A stretch of DNA of 64,000 bases from Tetracentron sinense (lineage: Eukaryota; Streptophyta; Magnoliopsida; Trochodendrales; Trochodendraceae). The notes beneath the pieces were generated by a model that had not been told where the DNA came from, did no database searches, and saw nothing but the letters and a program-made list of their open reading frames with translations. The number at the start of each line of letters is the position of its first letter. Position 1 is the stretch's first letter. Below are positions 1 to 11,100 of this stretch, one piece after another. The stretch spans positions 11,840,041 to 11,904,040 of the forward strand of contig CM026565.1 in assembly GCA_015143295.1 (NCBI GenBank). The letters run 5' to 3'. Both the position numbers and the translations under genes were made by a program.

Positions 1-1656
1 GTAGCTATGCTCAAATCCATTAGGATATTGCTAGATTATGGGTCTGTTTCTAATGGTATTGCCAAATTGGGAAGAATCAATTGACATCGAAAACCTAGAC
101 ACTGGCTTAATGTGATCCTGCCTTTGGGCCCAACATCACATCTCCTTAAATAGGCAGATAGAAACTATCTTCTCCAATTTCACAGATCTCATCTTGTGAA
201 TTCTTGAGCATTCGATATATTGTCTGATCTATAAAGGATGTTATACTCACGCTTTGACGTTATTGTATAGTATTTCTTATTCATGTGCCCACCAACCATG
301 AACCGAATAAACACCTAGCGAAAGCTCACACTTTGGCGTTATTACTCATACTATTTGCTCATATAGTTTTCACCATGTTCACACATAAGTGAGAGGGATT
401 GGGCCCGGATATGGCCTGTCAGCTTACTCACACTCCTCACTATAGGATCATATAGTGTGGTAGAAGATCATAATACTTAGGGACTTATCCCCAGTCTTAT
501 ATACACATGATATATCAAGGGTAATTATTTCAACAGAATAATTAAACAAAATAAAACAGATATCATCTCATGATAAAATAAACAACAGTTATCATCTCAT
601 GATAATAAAAATAATAATATACGAGATTAATCGCTATGGGTGAATAAATTAAAATGCAAGAGAATGAGATAAGAATAAAGGCTGCTCGTAAACTCCTTTG
701 CGATCCCTTCCTTTATCATCTTATTGAGATCATCATCACAGCATCCTCCTTAACAGCATCTCCACCAATGCATGATAAAATAATGGCAATAGGGAAACCA
801 GTATTCCATTCGCCCTTTTCAGGGAAACAGAAAGAATCTGCCCTTTATAGATTGCCAAAACCTACTACATATTAACTTCTAATATGAATGCATGAATGAA
901 AAAAAATTCATCATAAAATATGACCCATAACTATAATCTCATATAAAATAGATGCTATATGGTGATGGAGTACTTTTTCTTATTTAAAAGGATTTAAAAT
1001 TTGATAACAATTATCAAATCGCTCGATAAAATCTATATCTTATATAGATCAAACCCCAGAAAAAATAAAACAATTATATTTTCCATAAAACAAATTTCAT
1101 AAAATTATTTTTAAAATATAAGATAGAATTTTCTTAAATTCTCTACAAAATTTTATTTCTTTCTCGAATGCAAGATCCTTTCATATAGATTGGTTCTACT
1201 ACTATCCAAGATTAGTTCTACTATTATCCAGGATTAAAATTAAAAATTAAGAGAATCGAAAATCCTAAATATGATCTCATCATAAATTAGGGTTTTATAA
1301 TTAATTTTTTGAATAAAATGTATTTATGGGAAAAATCATTTATTAATTATATTAAACAATTAATAAATATATATATTAAATGATCAAATCATTTAAAAGG
1401 AATTTCAAAATAAACTCTTTATTTCAAATATTAAATTATATCACATATAATGCTAGTTTTTAAAATTATTAAATTATCATTATCAAATCTCATTCAATAA
1501 TATAATAAAATAAATATTTATTTATTCCTCTCATGAATAAATAAAATAATAAAAACTATGAGCAATATTAAATAGATCTAAATTAAATTCATCTCATGAA
1601 TTAAATAATCCATTTAATTACCTTATTAAAATAAACAAAAATTACTCCCTAACCAT
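1..1656 (-). mobile_element. Element B internal region, no coding potential recognised
   Basis: This AT-rich stretch lies inside minus-strand element B, immediately downstream (in element orientation) of its primer binding site. I see no gag, protease, polymerase or integrase motif on either strand; the one short plus-strand ORF (654-875) resembles nothing I know. Two loosely similar segments around 245-285 and 327-352 share the pattern 'ctca-c-c-tttg-cgttatt'. The stretch may be untranslated leader of an autonomous element whose genes lie outside the window, or the body of a non-autonomous LARD-type element. Superfamily is undetermined. Confidence 0.5.
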
Positions 1657-1668
1657 GCTCTGATACCA
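1657..1668 (-). other. Primer binding site of element B (initiator Met tRNA)
   Basis: The minus strand reads TGGTATCAGAGC, the complement of the 3' end of plant initiator-Met tRNA. It begins two bases inside the LTR terminus at 1671. It fixes the orientation of B as minus and shows that the LTR to its right is a 5' LTR, not a solo copy. Confidence 0.9.
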
Positions 1669-2140
1669 CTTGTAAGGGAATCCGGATAAAAATTTATGCG
1701 GAAATTGGATCTCCTAGATCTCAACACCATAGAAAACATCAAATTCTATCTAAGAGTTTGAGTCATATCACCTCAGTGAATGGTGTTCACCGTTGAAGCT
1801 TAATCCACTCGAACTGTCAGAACTCTTTGTAGAGATTTCTCCAAAAAATACTAGAAGCTCGATCCTTGTTCTTCGCTATCCCCACGAAGCTTTAGAATCT
1901 CCTTTGGAATTGTTGAAGCAAGAGGAAGAAGATGGAGTAATGGTATAAACCTTTTATCACCATCACCTTAAGGTTCAAAACCCTAAAGTAGCAAAACCTG
2001 ACTTGGATGCACCCTTATAGCTCACGAAAATTCTAGGGAGACTCCCTAGGTGCCCACGGCTTGGAGAGAGAGAGGAGAGGGAGAGTGTAAAAATTCTGGA
2101 GAATTTTGAATTCTCTTGCCCATACATTTTTGGTCTTGGG

Positions 2141-2150
2141 GTATTTATAG
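2141..2150 (-). promoter_or_regulatory. Putative TATA box of the B LTR
   Basis: The minus strand reads TCTATAAATACCCC here, a good plant TATA box, followed by a GA-rich leader (2060-2090) in element direction. It is in the right part of the LTR to drive transcription toward the primer binding site. Confidence 0.55.
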
Positions 2151-2386
2151 AATGGATCTAATCCATATCCTACTCCAAGTATAACTTATCCTTAAAGAAG
2201 TTATATATTAATAATAACTCTTATTATTAATTGAAATAATATCCTATTTTAACTATAACTACTTTAGTTATAGTATTCCTACTAATTAAAGAGTCCTTAT
2301 TAAAAGAGGATTCCTTAATTAATAGGGATAAGTCAACAACCAACAAAGGGAGGAATCCTAGTTAAGCTAGGAAACCTAAACCACAA

Positions 2387-2408
2387 GGGGGGGGGGGGGG
2401 GGGGGGGG
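2387..2408. repeat. Homopolymer run of 22 G
   Basis: Twenty-two consecutive G residues, followed by two further short G runs. Such a long G tract is rare in plant DNA. Its length could be an assembly or polymerase-slippage artefact; it could also form G-quadruplexes. Confidence 0.85.
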
Positions 2409-3884
2409 CGTGAGCATCAAGGGGGCGTGAGGTTTGGGGAGTGATAGAATCCTTGTTGCAATCCAAATCCATCTTATCTTAATCCTACTTGCAATCCAAC
2501 CATTGGATTTTATTTCCTTAATTAATAGAGTTATTACTCAATAATTATTCATGTAACCAAATCCCAATCCAATTAGGATTTCCAAAGTGGGTGCCCCACC
2601 CTAGGGTTTAAACCCATGGGCTTGGGCCCATATTAAAGGTCCATATTAATGGGTTTATGGATATGGGTCAAACCCATTTCCCCATTAATTATGTTAATTA
2701 AATAATTATTAAAATAATCCCTAGATTTAAATTAACAATTAATTTAAACCATAGATTAAATTTTAATCTATTTAATTAATGATTAACTTTTAATCACTTA
2801 AATAATTGATTAACATTTAATCAATTATTGAGCTTATATTTCTTATGTGAGCATCTCCACAGATTGCTCTGGGACATTCTTACCCTGACTTACCCAATGT
2901 TATCCCATTGACCCTAAACAGGAATTACATCGGATTGCAAGTGACGTGAGATATCCATGTTGCAATTAAATCTCAGTGTATGGACATTAATTAATACGGA
3001 TCCCGCCACATGAACTTTTAAATTCGATTTATCATTCCAAATACATTATCCCTAATGGGCCTTTGAGATTGACATACTATCTAACTCATAGCCCATCACA
3101 CATCATCCTGGTTTCCAAGACTTATGATTAAGCCATGAGAAACAATTTCTCATGAAAAACATCTTGAGAAAATTCTTTTATAAGTATAATATCTTTTAAT
3201 AAAAGTATAATTCAAAACTTATTTTGATTTCAAAATCACGTGCGCAGGATTTGAACTTAATCAACTGTCTTACCCAGAACTTGGATAATCTCTCAAATTA
3301 ATGAGCGTGAATTTTTGGTTTGAAATTCATCATGACTCGAATAGCTTTCTGACTATCCAACTGTCACTGAATTGTATTCCCTAAGTTAGACAATACGTTC
3401 GTGGAATCAAAACAGTCAGATCACTACTCAGTCATAGATGAAAACATCAGATCTAAGGATCATCAAAATTGTTCAATGTGAATGAGAGACCAACTATCTG
3501 ATAGTATGTTTATACAAGAGGTCTCTTATTGAATGCAATCAGTCAGTGTACATTTAAGCACCCATATGCTGATGTGCAGTATCCACTACAATAGTTTGAG
3601 ATAGAACTACATCTCAACTATTGAGAATATCTTAGCATTCTGGCAGCCATATAAGTGAAGTGCCCAGCTTCACCTACAGCTGTGACTATATAAGGTATAA
3701 GGAACTGGAAAGTTATATTTGCCTGTGATAATCCAATCACATACTTTCCTACAATATATCCTATGGACCTTTATCGATATCTCATATCGTATAGATCATC
3801 TCATGATCATGGTCAATTACCCATAATGAATACACAATAGATTGAGAAGAAGTCTTTATTAATCAAATTAATAAGAGTCTAACA

Positions 3885-4206
3885 ATTTAAATGACTTTTT
3901 TGGGCATCATGTCTAACATGTGCATCCCGTTTCGACAAGGCAAAGACCTGGCCCTGGTTTGCCTTGCGAGGTGGTGGAGTGGGCTGTGTGGGTCGTGAGG
4001 GTCTAGATGCGGAAGCCTATGAGGATCCCTACTGGGAAGTCTGTCAAACTGGGGGCCTACTCCCCTGTGGCTGGACAGGCTGCAACTGCCTATGAGGGCA
4101 ATCTCGGATCATATGATTCACATCCCCACAGTGAAAACATCCGCCCCAAATTTCAATATGCTCCAATCCGGTGTCTTCAGCCACAATAGGGACATTCCTT
4201 AAATGC
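3885..4206 (-). pseudogene. gag: Gypsy element A gag, C-terminal part with CCHC zinc knuckle (broken)
   Basis: Read on the minus strand, this piece contains an intact CCHC knuckle at 4098-4139 (C-F-H-C-G-x3-H-M-I-R-D-C, spacing CX2CX4HX4C), preceded by a degenerate Cys-rich segment with stop codons. The same arrangement occurs in gag of element C near 21580-21670, so homology is clear. The fragment runs on toward the protease (motif QVFALS near 3925-3945) and is then cut at 3884 by element B. At 4206 it is cut by the inverted-LTR composite; the N-terminal half of the same gag resumes at 9922. It is a dead fragment. Confidence 0.8.
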
Positions 4207-5671
4207 TGTAGCACCCCGGAATTTTTGTGTATGCTTTGGAACGCGTGTCAAGGCATGGAACTTTGTAAATTCCATTTTTCATGAAAGGAGAACTTGGAAA
4301 CCTTTGGAAATTTCATGATGGTATTATAAAATAACTAAATAAAATATTTAATAACATACTATGGCCTTAGAAGGGTCCTAGTCATGATTAGGAAATGTTA
4401 AAGCGGAAGTAGAATAAGTCTAGGTAGTGGATTGGATGGAAAAATGGACTTACTGTCAAATTGCAGGCAACCGATCGCTCAGTCCATATTAGCGATCGAT
4501 CGGTCCACAACCAATCGATCGGTATCTATCGACTGGTTAACTAATTTGTATGGAAAATTTTTCTAGAGAGGGTGTTTTTGACCGATCGCTCGGTCAAGAA
4601 CACCAGTAGCTCGATAGGCAACTGATCGCTCGGTATTAACCACCAATCGATCGGTTTATCGCATTTTACAGAAATTTCATTAAGGGTTTTCTTGTCTTTT
4701 GGCCAACACCCTTTGGCCTTATAAGGCTTGCTCGAGTTTTTGGGTCCCCATACACTACACTTAGAGTATTTTGAGAGTAAGGGAGAAAGAACCTAGGGTT
4801 CCAAAAGGTCTCTTCCCATTTGAGAGACAGAATCAAGGGTTTGAGGACCGTAGAATCATCCCTTTAGCTTTGATTTCTCCAATCCAACCTCAAGCTCGTG
4901 GGAGAGTCCTTCTCAAAGCTAGGGCAGCATTTTCTCAAGGTATTCCTCAAAGGGTTTCTTTCCCACTCAAGCATCCTTCAAGCAAGGGTCCTCCCTTTCC
5001 AAGAGTGGAGCTTCAATCAAGGGTTTCCATCCAAGATCAAGCCTTGATTCAAGTTAGTACACCCTACTAACTTCTTTAGCAATAACCTAGGTTTTTATAT
5101 TGTGTATGAGGACTCTTGATCGTATGTTTTCTTTCTTTTGAAATATATCATCTTCATAAAACGTAAACAAGATAAAGAAAAGGGTATGGATGTGTGGATG
5201 GGATGGTGATTGAGGCGATTGGATGTCGTATGGATGTTATGTGATGTGTGAAATGGAAAATGGTGGAAAGGGCATTCTACAAATAATGAACTTACCTTGA
5301 TGGTTGATGGAAAATATGCACTAAAAAGAGTAAATGAAACTACTAAGGAATGTTGCACGCCGGGTGTTTGATAAAATGCCTAAACTAGGAGTAAACGAAT
5401 TAAATGAAGAAAATGGAAGTAGACCTTATGCAATTGTTCTTATGAATGATGAATTGACCAAATGCCATGTAGATTACCCGAATTCTCACATGTTTATACT
5501 ATGAATTGAAATGTGATGCACTATCCTTTATGACATACTTGTCATCATGGTTTTCACTATTGATACGCACACAAGCACGCATGTATGCATGAACTGGGTT
5601 TTCCAAGAGTAATTATACATGGTAAATCAAACAAATAAACAAGCACATGACAAGGAGGTTGGTAGCTGAAG
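4207..5671 (+). repeat. Gypsy LTR fragment, plus orientation (left arm of composite)
   Basis: It starts TGTAGCACCCCGGA, the LTR 5' terminus also seen at 62025 (plus) and, inverted, at 9921 and 38380. It runs through a palindrome array (4470-4655), a TATA-like CCTTATAAGG near 4716-4727 and a segment ending 'aaggaggttggtagc' that matches 63500-63520 of LTR E. The 3' part of the LTR is missing: at 5672 an unrelated LTR-like block starts. The LTR has inserted into gag of element A. No target duplication matches at the ends of the 4207-9921 block. Confidence 0.75.
4470..4655 (+). promoter_or_regulatory. Palindrome array (ACCGATCGATCGGT type), 8 units
   Basis: Eight roughly 14-bp imperfect palindromes such as ACCGATCGCTCGGT and AGCGATCGATCGGT, four on each side of a spacer starting TTTGTATGG and ending AGAGAG. 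It lies about 60 bp upstream of a TATA-like CCTTATAAGG in the LTR. The same 4+spacer+4 layout recurs at 9484-9676, 37985-38168, 53672-53856 and, as 5+4, 62237-62448. Function is inferred; the repeat structure is seen directly. Confidence 0.75.
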
Positions 5672-6392
5672 TGTAACGACCCGAAATTTTAATATAATAA
5701 AATTATGTGTTTATGGGTCCTTAATGGAGGTTAATTATTTGTTAAATTAATAAAAAGTGGATTTTGCTCGGGTTGAAGTGCACCGAGGAAATCTCTGTAT
5801 CTTTTAGTGAAAATCACACACAGTATGCCGATCGACTGCCGGGACACACCCCTACCCTATCGGTTCCCGTCAGATACCATTTCGAGGGACCGCGGGCCAT
5901 TATGTGTGATAAAATTGAGAAAAACGGGAAATTTTCATATTTCCAGAAATTAAGTGGGACCCAATATCTATTGGAGATCCTAATTGAAATTCGTGCGGTT
6001 GGCACTAATGCATGTCAGTCGGCCGTGGGGACTAATGCCTGTCGTCTCAGCAGTTAGTTATCTCAAACGAAGAAGCGACAATGTCTTTTGTGTCCGAAAT
6101 CAGAAAATTAGTGGGTTTTGCAATTTTCTTCCGGACTAAAGTGCAGCTATCAAAACTCAGTATTTTTCTCCGAAATTTTTACAGTAGATGTCGGATTGCC
6201 CCAAGTTTGGTCACCTGAAGTTTCGTTACTGTCAGGTGTCATATAGCAGGGTTTTGGAGGGCTTATACTTGAAAAATGGGAAAATTCTGTCAAACTGGTC
6301 AAATTGGTCAAGGTAGTTGACTTAGTCAACTACCAATTTTTCCACACCAATTGGGTCATGTGCTTTTGCACATGATCTAGCCCCATTTAAGG

Positions 6393-6402
6393 TATATATA
6401 AA
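6393..6402 (+). promoter_or_regulatory. Putative TATA box of block F
   Basis: Reads TATATATAAA within 'ggtatatataaatgaggg', followed within about 100 bp by a GA-rich leader. This supports plus orientation of F. Confidence 0.5.
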
Positions 6403-7089
6403 TGAGGGCCAGCCCCTCATTTGCTCATGGTTTCAGTTACAAACAGTGCTTTGCCAGATTTTTTTAGAGAGAGAAAGTGAGAGAGAAAGGAAGAGAGAGA
6501 AAGGGAAAGGGAGGTCCCCTTAGGGTTGTTTGACATCCCCGACGCGTTGGCGGCGTCTGATTTCTTCTCCGATGCCTCGATTTGTGTGTAGAGAGAGAGA
6601 AAAAGGTAGAGAGAGAAAGTGAAAGTTAGAGAGAGAGGAGCTTTATCTTGGGGTTGATCACCCTCCTAGACGTGTTGGCAGTGCCCCTTTTTGTACTAAC
6701 TACCTCGAAACGCGTGAAGCAGGTAAAACCCCTCTCTTTTCTTCTCTTTTCCCCTTATTTTGTTATATTCTTTTATTTGAAGATATGCATGTCTTGTGGC
6801 GTGAATGAAAAAGGGTCGGAGACCCCTATTTGATATTGTGAATTTTTGTATATCTTCGGGGAGTCCAGATCGGGTTCCAGGTAAATTGTATCGTCACTCT
6901 AGGGTGACAAAAAGTTATTTTGCAAGTCGTATAAGGCTATGGAGACATCCATTAGCTTGGAAATGTTCCCTAACAGGACGGTGTGTTACCAGAGTTGGTT
7001 CACGGGCGCGAGGCCCAAGTATTTCAGTTAATCAAGCGAGGCTTGGGTTAAATGGGGTTAACCTGTGGTTAGAAAATCTAACCAGGGTT

Positions 7090-7540
7090 AAGTATAGTCC
7101 GTGATTCCTCTTTGACTAGGTCAGGAGAGACGGTGTCCAGTAAGGCCCGGGGTTCCTCCTTGACTGATAGTCAGGAGATGTCGGTCTGTTTGTCTAGGTC
7201 GTCCGTGGTGCCTCTTGCACTAAGTCAGGAGTGGCGGTGTCTTACATGGCCCATGGTTCCTCCGTGACTGATAGTCAGGAAATGTCAGAGTCCTAGGGAG
7301 TTTAAAGTGGCTGAACATCAGATAGTGTATAGTCTGGGGTTCCTCTCTGGGTGGGTCAGAAGATGTCGGCACCGTGTCTATCGGGGTCCCTTCTTGGTGG
7401 AACGTCAGGAGATGACGGCAATTGTAAAGATGTCGGGGTTCTTCTGTAGACTAGCCAGAAGATGACGGTAGGCAGGTTGGTCGGGGTTCCTTCTTGATTG
7501 ATACCCAGGGCGATGACGGCGAATACACGGTAGATGTTGC
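7090..7540 (+). repeat. Degenerate tandem repeats in block F
   Basis: About seven units of roughly 55-70 bp share 'gGGTTCCTCcttgact...gTCAGGAGAtG(t/a)CGG'. They are best conserved at 7150-7290 and decay rightward to about 7520. They lie in the part of the LTR downstream of the TATA box and so should be in its transcript. Confidence 0.65.
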
Positions 7541-8131
7541 CAGTCAGTTGAATGGAAAAGTATTGTCCTTATTGGGTGAATGCCCATGTTGTGTGTGTAA
7601 GCTTCGGATACGAAGTGGTTTGAGTTGGTATACTCAGGGTTGGTGTATTTGTCTGAGTTGGTGGACTCATGGTTCGGTATGGAATCGTCGGATTCCAGGT
7701 GAGTTGGGTTGGTATACCTAAGGTTTGGTCGTGTTCGAGTGAAAGCCGGAACAACGTGCGTGAGTCAAAATGACTTAATGTATTAAGATTAGGATTTAGA
7801 GACTTTAAGCTGAACATTTGTGGGCAGTGGCCAATTAATAGAGTCTCAGGACTCGAAATGAAACATGATTGATGATCGAAACGATAACTTGGTAATATAA
7901 TACACTCATAACTGAATCTCATAATTAGAAAGTAATGTGAGGTCGGGAACCTCGGTTAGGGTGACGTAACCCTAAGTGACCTTGAGTCACAGTTTATTAT
8001 ATACTGTTCTATTTTACTGTAATATGCAAATTGAACTGTTTATTATATCATTATTGATACGTGTTATTTTGTGGAAAATAGTTTAGAAGGATTGTGGTTT
8101 TATTGGGCTTCATTGCTCACTGACTTTTTAT

Positions 8132-8156
8132 GTCAGCAGATCTTGGAGCTGCTGAC
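8132..8156 (+). repeat. Perfect inverted repeat (8-bp stem) near the end of block F
   Basis: GTCAGCAG and CTGCTGAC form an 8-bp perfect stem around a 9-nt loop. An equivalent stem (GGCTGAG/CTCAGCC) is found near the 3' end of the other gypsy LTRs (for example 63877-63899), so it may be a conserved LTR RNA structure. Confidence 0.6.
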
Positions 8157-8448
8157 CAGTAAGTGAAAAGTCCAACTGGACATTTTGGAAGCTTGTACAA
8201 GTTGTACCCGGCGTGATAGAGGCGCCTACTTTTGTAAAACAAACTTGATATAAATAATACAGGTATATGGTTTGTATAATGGTTATTGTGATGACAGGTG
8301 TTATTTGCTTTTTGGAAGCATCTGATAAATGTTTAAATTCCCAGCATTTTCGCGGGTAAAATCTTTCGCTTGCATGATTTGACGAACGGACATGCGTGTC
8401 TGTCTTGTCTTGTATTTCATGTCTTGACTTGTTCTTAACTTGTATACT

Positions 8449-8641
8449 TGTGAGCCAGAGGCTAGCACCCTCACATCCCTGGGCTACCAACCTCCTTGAT
8501 ATTTCTTTTGCTTGTGAGCTAGAGGCTAGCACCCTCCATTTGGGCTACCAACGTCCTTGACATGTACTTGTTCTCTTTCACTTGTGAGCCAGAGGCTAGC
8601 ACCCTTCACTTGGGCTACCAACCTCCTTGACATATGCTTGT
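8449..8641 (-). repeat. Three tandem ~65-bp LTR subrepeats
   Basis: Three units, each 'cttgtgagccagaggctag' then 'caccctc...gggctaccaac' then 'ctccttga'. The same subrepeat occurs six times in LTR A (11797-12152), four times in H (36726-36995) and three times in E (63424-63634), with copy number varying by LTR. Confidence 0.85.
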
Positions 8642-9483
8642 TTTCTTGTTTGATTTATCATGTACAAATACTCTTGAAAAACCCGGTTGCATGCATGTGT
8701 GCTTATGTGCTTGTCAATAGTGGCAACCATGATGACATGCGTAATTTAAAGAAATGGCATATGGCATTTTAAATTCTAATTCTAACATAAGGAAAATAGG
8801 CAAGCATATAAGACATTGAATCAATTTGTCATTTTAGGGAAAATCACACAAGCCCTACTTTCATATTCTTCCTTCAAATCCATTAATTTCTTATTTAGGC
8901 GTTTAATCAAACACTTGACATGCACCATTCATAGTCATGTTATTTCCATTTCTTAGAGTGTATATTTCATACAAACATCATAGTGTATTCGTTATTTGTA
9001 GAATGCTCTTCCTCCATTTTCCATACTCACATCACACCACATTCATATGGCATCCGATCACCTCATCCTAGCATACATTCATACATCCCACCATTTACAT
9101 TATTCTTGTTTATATTTAGGGAAAATAGTGCATCTCAAAGGAAAATGGAAGAATACAAGATTAACATCATCATTTGGTTTAGAAAACCTAGGTTATTGCT
9201 AAGGAAGTTAGTAGGGTGTACTAATCTTTAAACTTGGAGGAGAACTTGAGGGAAGATGAGATTAGATCCTTTGAGTAGAAAATCCTTGCTCGAGATAGGT
9301 TTTGAGCAAAACCCTAGCTCTTCCTTTCTCTCCCTTCTCTAAATCTCCCAATATAAGCCTTGAGGGTTTATGAAACCCTCACCCACGGATTTGGGGTTTA
9401 TATAGAAAGTGGGGTGGTCAGATGACCATCCTACCCTTAAAATCTCGGCTAAAACAGACCAAATAGGGAAAGTACTCGAGGAG

Positions 9484-9676
9484 TGGTCGACCGGTCATAG
9501 GAGCAATCGATCGGTAGGCTAGCGATAGACCAGTTGACTAGAGCGGTCGATCGGTCCAAAACCCCCTCTCTGGAAAATTCCCCCATACAAAATTAGTGCG
9601 ATAACGGTCAACCAGTGGGTAGAGCGGTCGACCGGTAGGCTACAGGTCGACCGGTGGCTGGAGCGGTCGATCGGTT
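9484..9676 (-). promoter_or_regulatory. Palindrome array (GGTCGACCGGT type), 8 units
   Basis: Eight units such as GGTCGACCGGT and AATCGATCGGT in a 4+4 arrangement around a spacer which on the minus strand begins TTTGTATGG and ends AGAGAG. On the minus strand the array is upstream of the TATA box CTATATAAACCCC at about 9396-9406. The core TCGA is shared with the other arrays, but most units here carry GG-TCGA-CC rather than GA-TCGA-TC. Confidence 0.7.
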
Positions 9677-9921
9677 GGTCTGTGTTTTGCCCATTTTGCT
9701 GATTTTCCTCATTTCCTCCACTCAGGTATTTTGGCCATATCTTTTGACTCGTTAGTCGGATTTTGACGATTCAACTTACGTTGGATTCATCTTTCGAAAA
9801 GGAAAATTTTTGATATTTTAGAATTTTCAATTTCTCCTTTATTTATTAATTAGACTATGTGAAAGGCCAATTGGCTATGAAAGTGCTATTCATTAAGTAC
9901 GGAAAAGTCCGGGGTGCTACA

Positions 9922-10784
9922 ACCGGTGTAGTAGAAGACCGAGATGCTTGTTGTGCCAAGGGAGGTCTCTGTGACTGTATCGGCCTAGATGCCTGATATG
10001 GGGCTGTGCTAGCCCTCTTCTCTGCCGAGCCACTAGACTGACCTCTTACTGTCTCTCTCCTCTTGAAGAATTCTTTTGAATTCTTCTCAATAAGCTTCGC
10101 CTTGCTCACAACTTCTCCCCATGTGCCCACTTGGAACATCGAGACCCTGTCTCTAATAAAGGGCTTCAATCCCAACTCAAACTTCCTAACCCGTATATGC
10201 TCAGACTCAATCAGGTGAGGTGCAATTCTCAACAACTTTACCAAAGTAGCCTTATAATCGGCCGCACTCAAATCTCCTTGCTCCAAGGTCATGAATTCAA
10301 TCTCCTACTGTTCCCTTACAACGGACAGAAAATACTGCTTGTAAAAGACATCCAGAATCTCCGGCCATATCCACGGCTCCCCTAACCTGGTGGGCTCCCT
10401 CTGTCTCTGTGCGGCTCTCCACCAGTGCTCGGCTGCACCTTCCATCACGAAGGTGGCCCAGTCTACCCACTACTCATCCGTGCAGTAGAGCTCTCTCAAA
10501 ATCTATTCCAGTTGGATCACCCATACTTTAGCGACCATGGGGTCAGTAGTACTGAAGAAGGTAAGAGGACACAATCTCCTAAATGCCTCCAATCCTGAAG
10601 CATGGTGTGCTGGAGGTGGTGGAGGTGTAGAAGGAGTAATGGCAACTGGCCTAACTGCTAGCATAGCCAAAGTCTCGGCTATAGACACAAAATCTTGAAC
10701 AAAGCCGGGTTGCTTGTCACCCTAAGGGGCATCACTTCCACTCCCCCTCGTATTTTATCCGTGACCCTGAGCACCGCGTCTCAT
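9922..10784 (-). pseudogene. gag: Gypsy element A gag, N-terminal part (broken)
   Basis: The minus-strand reading starts at an ATG at 10782-10784 (M-R-R-G start, as in element C gag at 22675) and follows a retrotransposon gag profile: 'SIAETLAMLA', a proline stretch, 'GLEAFRRL', then 'LEQGDLSAADYKATLVKLLR' and 'HIRVRKFELGLKPFIRDRV'. It is interrupted by stops and frameshifts and is cut at 9921 by the inverted LTR; apparent readthrough into 9855-9921 is LTR sequence. The missing C-terminal half is at 3885-4206. It lies just inside primer site and LTR of element A. Confidence 0.8.
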
Positions 10785-11084
10785 GATTAAATCCTGAGAA
10801 CGACAGTACAACATGAGTCTAACTTGAATACTCATTTGTAAACAATTTTCACAATCACATAACATTTTATTAGCATATGACAATTCATTCAAGGTATACA
10901 TAGCACAATAACAAACATACATTTGTTTTCTAGCTTAGGTTTCTAAGTGCGGTTATTTTCCAACCGGTTATGGACTAAGACTAACTCATTAGTCTATACT
11001 TTGAATACGACTCCTCTCTTTGACCTAAGACCTTGTTCAGCCATGGTATCAATTCTAAGTAACCCTAGGGACTCTAATGCCTAG

Positions 11085-11096
11085 GCTTTGATACCA
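11085..11096 (-). other. Primer binding site of gypsy element A
   Basis: The minus strand reads TGGTATCAAAGC, one mismatch from the initiator-Met primer site TGGTATCAGAGC, four bases from the LTR terminus at 11101. The same flanking sequence (gcctaggct) precedes the primer site of element C. Confidence 0.85.
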
Positions 11097-11100
11097 CTTC

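Larger units (their letters stand above)
1671..3884 (-). repeat. 5' LTR of element B (2.2 kb)
   Basis: On the plus strand the block begins TGTAAGGGAATCC and ends GAGTCTAACA, so the termini are the TGT...ACA inverted repeats typical of LTRs. The left end abuts the primer binding site; the right end abuts gag of gypsy element A, showing that B inserted into A. The LTR has a minus-strand TATA box near 2141-2150. Its first ~235 bp reappear as a fragment at 53122-53360. It also contains an unusual 22-base G run. Superfamily cannot be assigned because no coding domain is in the window. Confidence 0.8.
5672..8360 (+). repeat. LTR-like block F (TGTAACGACCC type)
   Basis: It begins TGTAACGACCCGAAATTTT, a common start of plant gypsy LTRs, right after the truncated plus-oriented LTR. 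It holds a TATA box at 6393-6402, a GA-rich tract (6470-6630), a block of degenerate tandem repeats (about 7090-7540) and a perfect 8-bp hairpin at 8132-8156. I see no coding domains; the short ORFs are not recognisable. The right boundary is not sharp: sequence matching the inverted gypsy LTR begins near 8360. I call it an LTR or LTR fragment of a separate gypsy family, moderately confident. Confidence 0.5.
8361..9921 (-). repeat. Gypsy LTR fragment, minus orientation (right arm of composite)
   Basis: Its right edge reads TCCGGGGTGCTACA, the reverse complement of the TGTAGCACCCCGGA LTR start, followed at once by gag of element A. In minus orientation it carries, in order, the LTR start, a palindrome array (9484-9676), a TATA box (about 9396-9406) and three copies of the 'gagccagaggctagcaccc...ctaccaacctccttga' repeat (8449-8641). 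The left end merges with block F near 8360, so the LTR 3' end is missing. It is closest to LTRs E and H. With the plus-oriented arm at 4207 it forms an inverted pair. Confidence 0.75.

Noticed and set aside
654..875. Short ORF in the internal region of element B as a gene
   Set aside because: 73 residues, no similarity recognised, no supporting codon pattern; likely chance in AT-rich DNA.
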